A stretch of 64,000 nucleotides of DNA from CAWBJP01 sp963789165 (GTDB taxonomy: Bacteria; Actinomycetota; Acidimicrobiia; IMCC26256; BP-133). Below are positions 40,588 to 48,417 of the stretch, piece by piece (position 1 is the first letter of the stretch; every line of letters starts with the position of its first letter). Both the position numbers and the translations under genes were made by a program. Below the pieces are notes generated by a model, which did no database searches, was not told the origin of the DNA, and was given only the letters and a program-made list of their open reading frames with translations. The stretch covers positions 744,001 to 808,000 of the forward strand of contig CAWBJP010000003.1 of NCBI GenBank assembly GCA_963789165.1, in the 5' to 3' direction.

Positions 40588-42183
40588 ATGGACTCCTCCC
40601 GACGGCGTAGGTCCGCGCGCCCGACCGTCCGCCGCCTGGGCGGCGCGGCATTCGCCGCTCTTGCCTGTGTTTTGGCCTTGGCCTACCAGACCGCGGCCAG
40701 TGACCCGAGCGGCGTCGATGTCCGCACCAGAACGGACACCGCGTCGGAACCGCTCCCTGACCAGGCGACGGTTCCCCCAGAGGCGGTGAATGCGGAGGAG
40801 TCAACCACGTCATCCACCCCGACGACCGCCCACGCTCCTACCACCTCGCCGGCTCCGGTCACCACCTCCAGACGGACAACTCCCACCTCGAGCCCGGTTG
40901 CCCCGCCGACATCGGTCACGGCACCGCCGACCACCCAGCCCCCGTTCCGCCCTTACGACCCCAATCCGCTCCACCCGACGTGGATGGTGGACACGACCTT
41001 CGCCGCCGCCGGCACCTTGATTGAGCCGTTCGGTCCGCATGGGGATCTGCCCTACGCCATGGTCCTCCAGCCGGACGGCAAGATCGTCGTCGCCGGCTCG
41101 CTCTCCATCGATCCGATGGGCGGTGTCCAGATTCACGCCGTCGTGCTGCGTTTGAACTCGGACGGCACGCGCGACGCCACCTTCGGCGACGACGGCCTGG
41201 TCACATGGGATATGGGGAGGAATACCCGCGTCGACGCCATGGCTCTCCAGCCCGACGGCAAGATCCTCGTCTCCGGAACCCTCTCCGCCGACGGCATCTA
41301 CGCCGGCGGCCTGCGGCGGCTCCTGCCCGACGGCCGCCCCGACCCCTTGTTCGGGAACGGCGGTCTGGTCACCACGGGCATCCACGACGGTAAGGGCCTG
41401 GCGCTCGAACCGGACGGCAAGATCGTGGTCGCGGGGTGGGACCCGAAGCCCGAACTCGGCGTGTCGCTGGCCCGCTTCAGTACCGCCGGAGAGCTCGACC
41501 GAACCTTTGGCACCGACGGCCGTACCCGGGTCCCCGGCCTTGCGGGCCAGCAACATTCGGACACACCCAAGGCCCTCGCCCGGCTCGATGACGGCAGCTT
41601 CATGGTCGTCGGGCTCCGGTGGACGGTGGGTGCATCCTCCAAGGACACCCTCACCATCCGCGTCCTTCCCGATGGCCGGCTCGACACGCAGTACGGCGCG
41701 GCCGGGATCAAAGTCTTCGATTTCGGAGGGTTCGAGTCGGGCATGGGCGTCCTCTCCGACACTGGGGGACGGGCGGTGATCGGCGTCGGGGTCGGTGGCG
41801 GCGCGCCCCAGGTGATCGCCCGCGTCCTTCCCACCGGCGAGCTCGACGCGAGCTTCGGTGAGGGTGGGCTCATCCACGTCGAGGCGACTCTCACCGCCAT
41901 CGGCCGGGCCCCGGACGGGCGCATCGTGGTCGGGATGGCCGGCTCCTTGGCCCGGATCTCCCGCTATGGCGCCGACGGCCAACTCGACCCGTCCCTCGAG
42001 GGCCGCTTGTACCACAGCCCGTTGGGCGATGGCAGCCACAGCCCCATCGCGGTGGCGGTCGACCCCGCCGGGCGGATCATGTACGCCGGCTTCAAATTTC
42101 GCTACAACAACCCCGCCTCCCTCCCCGGTCTGGGCGACATCGTCTGGTTTGTGGAACGGGTTCTACCGCCCGACGCGACCTGA
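40588..42183 (+). CDS. Secreted delta-60 repeat beta-propeller protein
   Basis: 531 residues from ATG 40588. Arg-rich start and hydrophobic signal segment, then a long Thr/Ser/Pro linker (about 55-115). The rest is built of delta-60/DUF5122 repeats: LQPDGKIVVAGS, LNSDGTRDATFGDDG, LQPDGKILVSGT, LLPDGRPDPLFGNGG, LEPDGKIVVAG, LPTGELDASFGEGG. These form propellers in secreted proteins of unknown role. It lacks the GYW/FGDA tail of its four counterparts in the window. Convergent with the next gene. Confidence 0.85.
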   Translation: MDSSRRRRSARPTVRRLGGAAFAALACVLALAYQTAASDPSGVDVRTRTDTASEPLPDQATVPPEAVNAEESTTSSTPTTAHAPTTSPAPVTTSRRTTPTSSPVAPPTSVTAPPTTQPPFRPYDPNPLHPTWMVDTTFAAAGTLIEPFGPHGDLPYAMVLQPDGKIVVAGSLSIDPMGGVQIHAVVLRLNSDGTRDATFGDDGLVTWDMGRNTRVDAMALQPDGKILVSGTLSADGIYAGGLRRLLPDGRPDPLFGNGGLVTTGIHDGKGLALEPDGKIVVAGWDPKPELGVSLARFSTAGELDRTFGTDGRTRVPGLAGQQHSDTPKALARLDDGSFMVVGLRWTVGASSKDTLTIRVLPDGRLDTQYGAAGIKVFDFGGFESGMGVLSDTGGRAVIGVGVGGGAPQVIARVLPTGELDASFGEGGLIHVEATLTAIGRAPDGRIVVGMAGSLARISRYGADGQLDPSLEGRLYHSPLGDGSHSPIAVAVDPAGRIMYAGFKFRYNNPASLPGLGDIVWFVERVLPPDAT

Positions 42184-42260
42184 GACGCGGCGAAGGAGGA
42201 GCAGGGTTCGACTGAACCTGTCAGCAGACAGTTGGTGGGGGAGCGGGCAGCCCCCGTGTC

Positions 42261-43490
42261 TCAGCGGCGCACGACGGCGAAGAACCGCTCGAGCAGCCGG
42301 CCGAAACAGTCGATCGTCGGGTTCGAAACGCCACACCACCAGAGCTTGAACATCTCGGCGGTGGCCTCCAGCGGGTTCTTGGCGGCGTAGGGCGAAACCG
42401 TTTCGATCAGCCGTTTGCAGGCGAGCAGCTGTTCCTCGGGCGCGTTCGGAAGCCGGCCCTGGATTGCCTGCTCGAGAGTCTCGACGCCGAGGACGGCACC
42501 GAGTTCGCGCCGGAAGGCCCCGTGGTCGGCGCGCCGGGCTTGGAACTTGAACTCGATCTGGTGCCAGGCCTCGTGGGCACTGACGCCGTCCACCCGGGTG
42601 AAGGGATGGGGCACGGTCGCCGACATGGGACGACCGCGCTTCCTCTCCCCTTCCCGGCCGAGACGGACCCACCCGTCGGCCAGGACCAGGTTGTCGTTCA
42701 GGTGGATCGAGAACACCGTGTGGTCAGCCTGCCCGGCCCACCTCGGCTTGCCGGAAGGCTGAGACGGCCGGTCGAAGGAGATGACCTCGAGGTGGGCGGC
42801 GTGGGGCCCGAAGCGGTCGCGGACGGCGAGGACGGTGTCGATGGCGCCGGCGACGCCCTCGATCATCAGGTCGGGGCTGTCGGGGATCGTCACCACCAGG
42901 CGGGGTTCAGCCACGCTGAGGCACACGGCGCGGCCGTAACCGGAGCGGGCGGCGCGGAGAAATCCACCGCGCCGGGAGGCAGGATCTTCCGAGACGGACC
43001 GGCCGGTGAGGGCGCTGACCGCCGCTGCCGTCGCGGTCCGATCGACCGGAGCCCCGGGAACGGCTTCTTCTGGCCGGTGGCCCATGGTCAGCGGACCCCG
43101 CAACGGCCCGGTGTAGCCCCGGCGGCGGGCCTGGTCCCGGACCACGGGGCTCTGGCTGTCTATGAGCGCGCCCGGGCCAGCAGCCATCGTTTCCAGCTCG
43201 GTCAGAATCCGCTCGGCGACCGCCCGCCCGCAACGGCCGCCGGCGTAGACGTTGACCGCGAAGGCCCGGCTATCGGCCCGCGCTGACACGGCGGCGACCT
43301 GTACCTCGCCCGCCCAGACGGTGAAGCCGAGGGGCTCGGTGCGGGACCGGAATTCGACCGGCCCGTCATCCGCCTCTTCGATCACCTCCACGGTGCACTC
43401 CCCACCACGGAATCGAGCGTTCGCGACATCGTTCCGCTCATCGACAGCAGGGCCCGCCAGCTTGAGCCACGAGCCCGAACGATTCCGCAC
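42261..43490 (-). CDS. Hypothetical protein with HEAWH metallopeptidase-like motif
   Basis: 409 residues, no signal peptide, no family I recognise. Near residue 300 it contains VSAHEAWHQIEFKF, a match to the zinc-binding HExxH signature, and about 60-65 residues later NPLEATAEMFKLWW, a plausible third-ligand Glu as in gluzincins (E..AE). This is the arrangement of a cytoplasmic zinc metallopeptidase or toxin-like peptidase domain at the C-terminus, behind an unrecognised N-terminal domain of about 280 residues. The function is inference only. The start ATG 43490 lies just downstream of a long inverted repeat. Confidence 0.65.
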   Translation of the reverse strand: MRNRSGSWLKLAGPAVDERNDVANARFRGGECTVEVIEEADDGPVEFRSRTEPLGFTVWAGEVQVAAVSARADSRAFAVNVYAGGRCGRAVAERILTELETMAAGPGALIDSQSPVVRDQARRRGYTGPLRGPLTMGHRPEEAVPGAPVDRTATAAAVSALTGRSVSEDPASRRGGFLRAARSGYGRAVCLSVAEPRLVVTIPDSPDLMIEGVAGAIDTVLAVRDRFGPHAAHLEVISFDRPSQPSGKPRWAGQADHTVFSIHLNDNLVLADGWVRLGREGERKRGRPMSATVPHPFTRVDGVSAHEAWHQIEFKFQARRADHGAFRRELGAVLGVETLEQAIQGRLPNAPEEQLLACKRLIETVSPYAAKNPLEATAEMFKLWWCGVSNPTIDCFGRLLERFFAVVRR

Positions 43491-43494
43491 CCCC

Positions 43495-43545
43495 GTCTCG
43501 CGTTAGCGAAACCGACCTGCGCGGTGGGTTTGACTAACGCGAGAC
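43495..43545. repeat. Long inverted repeat
   Basis: Arms GTCTCGCGTTAG (43495-43506) and CTAACGCGAGAC (43534-43545) are perfect complements of 12 bases, extended inward by partly paired CGAAACC and GGTTTGA. It lies between the stop of the minus-strand 100-residue frame and the start of the HEAWH gene, in an AT-richer stretch. It could act as a terminator-like hairpin or an operator. Confidence 0.75.
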
Positions 43546-43553
43546 CGGCAGTT

Positions 43554-43856
43554 TCAGGCGTACTCGGCGGTGGCCGACAGCGCCCGTCCCACGGTGGCCA
43601 CCCGGAGCCGGCGGGGACGGACCCGGGTGGTGACCGCCGGCTCCCGGGCCGCGCCGACGAGGCGCTGACGCCACCACACGTCGAGACCGTCGACGCGGAC
43701 CAGCTGGAATCCGAGGCTGGGATCGGATGCGCCCGGGAACGCCACCGCCGACTTACGGGCGTCGAACTCGAAATCGATGGTCAGCTCCACGGTGAGGGCC
43801 GACTCTCCGAGCACCCGCAGGAGTGGTGCCACCCCCTCCGCCAGGTCGATGACCAC
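43554..43856 (-). CDS. Small hypothetical protein
   Basis: 100 residues (MVIDLAEGVAPLLRVLGESALTV...). No family recognised; there is a predicted mixed alpha/beta composition and a WWRQRL segment. It is head-to-head with the NarL-type regulator, separated by only 35 bases. The opposite strand has no convincing alternative, but the call is tentative. Confidence 0.45.
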   Translation of the reverse strand: MVIDLAEGVAPLLRVLGESALTVELTIDFEFDARKSAVAFPGASDPSLGFQLVRVDGLDVWWRQRLVGAAREPAVTTRVRPRRLRVATVGRALSATAEYA

Positions 43857-43891
43857 ACCCGAGAGTAGCTCGCCCGGATACCATCCAGCCC

Positions 43892-44629
43892 TTGGAGAAC
43901 GACACTCTCGCCGACCCCGGCCCGCCCCCCGACGCCGACCCCGGCCCGCCCCCCGACCGTGGCCCCGACCGGCCCCCCGGCCCGATCCGGGTGGTGCTCG
44001 TCGACGACCACCAGATGGTCCTCGACGGCCTGACGGCCATGCTCCGGCCCCACGCCGACACCGTGGTCATGGTCGGGGCGGTCACCGACCCGGCGGTCGC
44101 CCCGGGGCTGGTGCGGGACCTCGAGCCCGACGTGTGCCTCCTCGACGTCCGCCTGCGGGGAGCCAGCGGCTTCGACGTGTGCACCGAAGTCCTGCGGGTG
44201 GCGCCCGCCACCAAGGTGGTGTTCCTCACCGTCTACGACGACGAGCAGTACCTCTTCCAGGCCCTCCAGGCCGGTGCCTCCGGTTACCTCCTCAAGCAGG
44301 TGAGCGGACCCGAGCTGGTCGGCCACCTGACCCGGGTGGTCGAGGGGGAGGTGGCGGTCGACCCCACGCTGGCGGGCCGGGTCGCCCTCTCCGCGGCCCG
44401 CCTGTCCCGGGGGGAGTTCTGGCCCGGTGCCCGTCTGGGGCTCACCCAGCGGGAGAGCGAGGTGCTCGGGCTCATGGTCCGCGGACTGTCCAACCGGGCG
44501 ATTGCCAATTCCCTGGTGGTGGGCGAGGAGACGGTCAAGAGTCACGTGGGCGCGCTCTACCGCAAGCTGGCCGTGGCCGACCGGGCCCAGGCGGTGGCGC
44601 TCGCCCTGCGGGAGGGGCTCTACCGGTGA
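43892..44629 (+). CDS. NarL/FixJ-family response regulator
   Basis: 245 residues from TTG 43892. After an unusual Pro/Asp-rich N-terminus (repeated DPGPPPD units) comes a receiver domain (VVLVDDHQMVLDGL, phospho-Asp in VCLLDVRLRG, Lys in LLKQVSG) and a LuxR-type helix-turn-helix (LTQRESEVLGLMVRGLSNRAIANSLVVGEETVKSHV). It overlaps the kinase start as GTGA, so the two are coupled. Confidence 0.9.
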   Translation: MENDTLADPGPPPDADPGPPPDRGPDRPPGPIRVVLVDDHQMVLDGLTAMLRPHADTVVMVGAVTDPAVAPGLVRDLEPDVCLLDVRLRGASGFDVCTEVLRVAPATKVVFLTVYDDEQYLFQALQAGASGYLLKQVSGPELVGHLTRVVEGEVAVDPTLAGRVALSAARLSRGEFWPGARLGLTQRESEVLGLMVRGLSNRAIANSLVVGEETVKSHVGALYRKLAVADRAQAVALALREGLYR

Positions 44630-45801
44630 GTGGGAGCAGTTGGAACTCGCTGTTGCCCCAGCTGGTGGAGCTGACCGGGGAGGAGCTCGCGCCCGGTCAG
44701 TTGATGGCCCGGGTGGCCCTCGTGATCCGGGACGTGACCGGCGCCGACGCCTGCTTCGTGCATCTCCTCGACGAAAAACTCGGCCACCTCGTCCTGGCCG
44801 GCGCCACCCCGCCCTTCGACCATCTGGCCGGCACCATCGAGCTGGCCCTCGGAGAGGGGGTGGCCGGCTGGGTGGCCCAGAACGGCATCCCCGCCGTCGT
44901 CGAGGACAAGTGGCACGACACCCGCTACCGCTACATCCCCGCCCTGCGGGGCGAGGACTTCACCTCCATGATCTCCTTGCCCCTGGTCCGCCCCGGGCGC
45001 CGCGTGGTGGGCGTGTTCAACCTCCACACCCGGGAGCGGCGCGAATTCACGCCGGCCGAGATCGAGGCCCTCACCCCGGTGGCCGGCCTGCTGGCCGGCA
45101 TCGTGGAGAACGCCCTGCTCTACCACCGCCTGGCCGAACGGGAGGCGGAGGTGGAACGCTTCGCCGCCCGCACCATCGAACTCCAGGAACTGGAGCGGCG
45201 CCGCCTGGCCGGTGAGATCCACGATGGGATCAGCCAGCGGGTGGTCAGCCTGTGGTTCCGCTTGTCGGCCGCCGAGGCGCTCCTCACCGGCGGCGGGCCG
45301 GCTTCGCCCGAGCGGGCGGCGGAAGCGGCGGTGGAGGTCGGTGAGGCCAAGGCATTGGCCACCGCCGCGCTGGAGGAGACCCGCCGGGCCATCACCGGGC
45401 TGCGCCCCTCCGTCCTCGACGACCTGGGCCTGGCCGCCGGCCTCGACCATCTGGCCCGGGGGTTGCCCGGGGTCGAGGCCGAGGTGGACGTCTCCGCCAC
45501 CACGCTGGCGACCCACGTGGAGACGGCGCTGTTCCGCATCGCCCAGGAGGCGCTCCAGAACGTGGCCAAGCACGCCAAAGCCACCTGGGTACGGGTATCG
45601 CTGGAAGACGATGTGGCCGCCGGTGTGGTCCGCCTCGAGGTGGCCGACGACGGGATCGGGTTCGACCCCTCGACCCGGCGCCCCGACGCCTATGGCCTGG
45701 CCGGCATGGCCGAGCGGGCGGCCCTCACCGGCGCCCGGCTCGATGTGGCGTCCCGGGCCGGTGGCGGTACCACCGTGGCCGTGACGGTCCCCCGGGCCTA
45801 G
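44626..45801 (+). CDS. GAF-domain histidine kinase (HisKA_3)
   Basis: 391 residues from GTG 44626; no membrane segment, so cytoplasmic. A GAF domain occupies residues about 15-165 (LALGEGVAGWVAQNGIPAVVEDKWHD), followed by a HisKA_3 dimerisation region with the phospho-His in RRRLAGEIHDGISQRVVSLW, then a HATPase (RIAQEALQNVAKHAKA, ADDGIGFDP, GLAGMAERA). It is the partner of the NarL-type regulator. The GAF ligand is unknown. Confidence 0.9.
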   Translation: MSGSSWNSLLPQLVELTGEELAPGQLMARVALVIRDVTGADACFVHLLDEKLGHLVLAGATPPFDHLAGTIELALGEGVAGWVAQNGIPAVVEDKWHDTRYRYIPALRGEDFTSMISLPLVRPGRRVVGVFNLHTRERREFTPAEIEALTPVAGLLAGIVENALLYHRLAEREAEVERFAARTIELQELERRRLAGEIHDGISQRVVSLWFRLSAAEALLTGGGPASPERAAEAAVEVGEAKALATAALEETRRAITGLRPSVLDDLGLAAGLDHLARGLPGVEAEVDVSATTLATHVETALFRIAQEALQNVAKHAKATWVRVSLEDDVAAGVVRLEVADDGIGFDPSTRRPDAYGLAGMAERAALTGARLDVASRAGGGTTVAVTVPRA

Positions 45802-45803
45802 AA

Positions 45804-45831
45804 CTCCGGGGACACCCCGTACCCCGGGGAG
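45804..45831. terminator. Bidirectional hairpin between convergent genes
   Basis: CCGGGG and CCCCGG form a stem around a GGGGACACCCC palindrome copy (45808-45818), three bases past the kinase stop and five bases before the end of the CoA transferase gene. It could stop transcription from both sides; it lacks a T-run. Confidence 0.5.
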
Positions 45832-45835
45832 AGGC

Positions 45836-47092
45836 TCAGACCGCCACTCGGGGCGACTCCGCCGCCGTGGGGCTGGCCACCACGCCGTCGTCGTGGAGCC
45901 GGGCGATCTCGGCGCCCGACAGGCCGAGCACGCCGGCCAGGACCGCTTCGGTGTCCTGGCCCAGCAGCGGCGCCGGCCGGGCCGGCGGGCGCCCCGACAC
46001 CGACAGGTCGAGCGGGCTGGCGGGCATGAGGTAGGTGCCGATGCCCGGCTGCTCCACCGGGGTGAACATGGGGTTGGCGGTCGAGCACCGGGAGTCCTCC
46101 TCGACCAGTTCCCGGAAGGTCTGGTACGGGCCCCAGCACACCTCGTGGGCATCGAAGATGGCGGCGATCTGCGCCCGGGTGCGGGCCACCGTCCACGGCT
46201 TGAGGATGGAGCCGATGACCTCCCGGGCCGCGAACCGGTCACCTTCGTCGTCGAGATCGACCCCGAGGAGCTTCTCGATCTGCTCGCACGCCTCATCGAT
46301 GCCCGTCGCCTGCTTGAGGGAGGCCCACTGGCGGGCGGTGAGGGCGACGACCATGATCCGCTTGCCGTCCTTGGTCAGGAAGTCCCGGCCGAAAGCGCCG
46401 TAGAGGTAGTTGCCGTACTTGGGGCGCTCGGTGCCGTTGACCTGCACCTCGGCGATCTTCCCCAGGTGCCCGACCATGGCGATGGCCACGTCGGAGAGGG
46501 CGAGGCGGATCATCTGGCCCTGCCCGGTGCGGGTCCGGTGGCGCTCGGCGGCGAGCAGCCCGGTGGCGGCCAGCCCGCCGGTGATGGCGTCCCAGGCGGG
46601 CAGGAGGTGGTTGAAGGGCACGCCCAGGTTGGTGGGCCCGGTGGCCCAGGGGAACCCGGTGGCGGGATTGATGGTGTAGTCCACGGCCGAGGAGCCGTCG
46701 TGGTTGCCCATGATGTTGACCATGACCAGGTCGGGACGCGCCGCGGCCAGCTTGTCGTAGTCGAGCCAGCCCGTGGCCGGGAAGTTGGTCAGGAACAGCC
46801 CGGCGTCAGGGCCGGGGGCGGTGATCAGGGCGGTGATGAGCTCCCGGCCCTTCGGGGAGCGCAGATCCACGGCGATGGATCGCTTCCCCTTGTTCATGCC
46901 GGCCCAGAACAGGCTGTGCCCGTCGTCCGTCACCGGCCAGCGCCCGAAGTCGAGGCCACCTCCGATGGGGTCGAAGCGAATGACGTCCGCCCCGAGCTGG
47001 GCCAGGGTCATACCCCCGAGCGGCGCGGCCACGAAGGCCGACCCCTCCACTACCCGCATCCCGGCCAGGACTCCGTCGCCCTGCTCTCCCAC
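45836..47092 (-). CDS. mct: 2-methylfumaryl-CoA isomerase-like class III CoA transferase (Mct)
   Basis: 418 residues from GTG 47092, with AGGAGGGG five bases before. Class III CoA-transferase fold (LAQLGADVIRFDP, RSIAVDLRSPKGRELI, LLAAERHRTRTGQGQ). The N-terminal MRVVEGSAFVAAPLGGMTL and the details IGGGLDFGRWPVT, LFWAGMNKGKRSI, GNYLYGAFGRDFLT, DEEGDRFAAR and VEQPGIGTYLMPASPL are what I recall for Mct of Chloroflexus rather than generic CaiB-type enzymes. Mct moves CoA within mesaconate, from C1- to C4-mesaconyl-CoA, in the glyoxylate-assimilation half of the 3-hydroxypropionate bicycle. The adjacent gene is an Mch-like hydratase, which supports this. Confidence 0.8.
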   Translation of the reverse strand: MGEQGDGVLAGMRVVEGSAFVAAPLGGMTLAQLGADVIRFDPIGGGLDFGRWPVTDDGHSLFWAGMNKGKRSIAVDLRSPKGRELITALITAPGPDAGLFLTNFPATGWLDYDKLAAARPDLVMVNIMGNHDGSSAVDYTINPATGFPWATGPTNLGVPFNHLLPAWDAITGGLAATGLLAAERHRTRTGQGQMIRLALSDVAIAMVGHLGKIAEVQVNGTERPKYGNYLYGAFGRDFLTKDGKRIMVVALTARQWASLKQATGIDEACEQIEKLLGVDLDDEGDRFAAREVIGSILKPWTVARTRAQIAAIFDAHEVCWGPYQTFRELVEEDSRCSTANPMFTPVEQPGIGTYLMPASPLDLSVSGRPPARPAPLLGQDTEAVLAGVLGLSGAEIARLHDDGVVASPTAAESPRVAV

Positions 47093-47180
47093 GGTCCCCT
47101 CCTGGCGTCGCCGGCGCACTCAGGCCCATGGTCGGACGGCCGGGCGGTCGCTCCCACCCCCCAGGGGGGGGTCGCGCGGG
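47093..47180 (-). promoter_or_regulatory. Duplicated leader upstream of mct
   Basis: From the start codon outward this region contains AGGAGGGGACC, then GTGCG..GAGTGCGCCGGCG, the block GGCCGTCCGACCATGGGCC, and a G/C hairpin (47155-47171). The same elements, in the same order and spacing, occur upstream of mch. It probably holds the promoter or a shared regulatory leader. Confidence 0.6.
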
Positions 47181-47215
47181 GGAGAAAGGATGAAGCCGCC
47201 GTCCCCTCGTCGCGT

Positions 47216-48307
47216 TCAGGCCATCAAGCCGACGAGCCGCCAGTCGAGGACGAGGCCCTCGCCGGTGGGAGCCCCCGGAGGCGCGCCCTCTTCGGGCCGG
47301 TCCACCCATACCCGGGCCCGCAGGTCGACCAGGCCGCCGTCGCCCTGGGGGTCACGGCCTGGCCCCCGGGCCGCGAGCGGCGTGACCGCCTCCACCGCCA
47401 CTTCGGTCCGGAGGACGTCGCCCTCGAAGACGGGGCCGGCGTGGTCACAGGCCCGCCAGGCGACGATGGTGACCAGACCGGGCAAGGCCCGGCTGACGGC
47501 CGCCCCGGCCAGGGAGATGGTGTGGCCTCCGTAGACCAGGCGCTGGCCGTAAGGGCTGCGCCGGGCATCGGTGTGGGCCTCGGCCAGGTTGAGCGTGGCC
47601 CGGGCCAGCTCACACGCCCCCGTCACCGTGTCGCGGAACTCGAGGGCGTAGATGGTGCCCGGCACCAGGTCGCCGGCCCGCAGGGCCGAACCCGTTCGGG
47701 CCCGGAAGGCGGCGAGGTCCCAACCGCCGACGGCGGCCACCAGGCGGTCGTCGTCGAGGTGTTCGGGGATCCCGGCGAAGTCGTCGTTGTGGCCCGTGAC
47801 GCCCTCGGGGTCACGCAGGGGCAGCATCGGGCAGCGGTAGAAGTCGAGGACCCTTTGCCCGTCCTGGTTCCAGGTCGTGCAGCGCAGCGCGGCCAGGCCG
47901 GTCGCCGGGCGTCCCGGCTTGAGCGGGTTCTGGCGGAGCCCGACCACCTCGGTGGTCGTCTCCAAGGTGTCGCCGAGAAACACGGGGCACTCCAGGACGA
48001 GGCCCCGGTAGAAGAGGTTGGCCTTCACCCGCTGCGTCAGGGCGGTGGTCTGGCCGATGGCCACATTGGTGACCAGGAGCGGATGGGCCAGGGGCGCGTC
48101 CCGGCCGGTCACCGCGGCCGAGAGCACATGGTCGAGGGGGAGCCGCATGCGGTCCCCGGTGAGGGACTGCTGGAGCAGGGCGTGAGCGGGGGTGAGGGTG
48201 AGCGGCGGGGCGTCGTCGGCGACCTGGCCCACCTTGAGGTCCTCGAACCACGGGCCGCCGAGCGGCACCCGCACGTCCTCCACGATCCGGACGCGAAGCT
48301 CTCCCAC
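47216..48307 (-). CDS. mch: Mesaconyl-CoA hydratase-like double hot-dog protein (Mch)
   Basis: 363 residues from GTG 48307, with AGGAGGAG before it. Two MaoC-like hot-dog domains: the first with WFEDLKVGQVADDAP, LLVTNVAIGQTTALTQRVKANLFYRG and FLGDTLETTTEVVGLR, the second with RRSPYGQRLVYGGHTISLAGA and FEGDVLRTEV. The size, order and RLVYGGHTISLA resemble Mch (methylmalyl-CoA dehydratase/mesaconyl-C1-CoA hydratase). Together with mct it would interconvert methylmalyl-CoA, C1- and C4-mesaconyl-CoA. Less certain than mct; a generic MaoC dehydratase remains possible. Confidence 0.65.
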   Translation of the reverse strand: MGELRVRIVEDVRVPLGGPWFEDLKVGQVADDAPPLTLTPAHALLQQSLTGDRMRLPLDHVLSAAVTGRDAPLAHPLLVTNVAIGQTTALTQRVKANLFYRGLVLECPVFLGDTLETTTEVVGLRQNPLKPGRPATGLAALRCTTWNQDGQRVLDFYRCPMLPLRDPEGVTGHNDDFAGIPEHLDDDRLVAAVGGWDLAAFRARTGSALRAGDLVPGTIYALEFRDTVTGACELARATLNLAEAHTDARRSPYGQRLVYGGHTISLAGAAVSRALPGLVTIVAWRACDHAGPVFEGDVLRTEVAVEAVTPLAARGPGRDPQGDGGLVDLRARVWVDRPEEGAPPGAPTGEGLVLDWRLVGLMA

Positions 48308-48401
48308 GGTCTCCTCCTGACGCCGGTGCCGGAGCACTCGGGCCCATGGTCGGACGGCCGGAGCCGTCGTACCCTCCCCCCATCGGGGGATGGCCCGGGG
48401 G
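48308..48401 (-). promoter_or_regulatory. Duplicated leader upstream of mch
   Basis: It shares with the mct leader: GGAGGAGACC before the GTG, GAGTGCTCCGGC, GGCCGTCCGACCATGGGCC, and a hairpin (CCATCCCCCGATGGGGGGAGG, 48376-48390). By eye the two leaders are about 80% identical over 90 bases, while the coding regions are unrelated. Confidence 0.6.
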
Positions 48402-48417
48402 AGTTAGCGCCCGGGAG

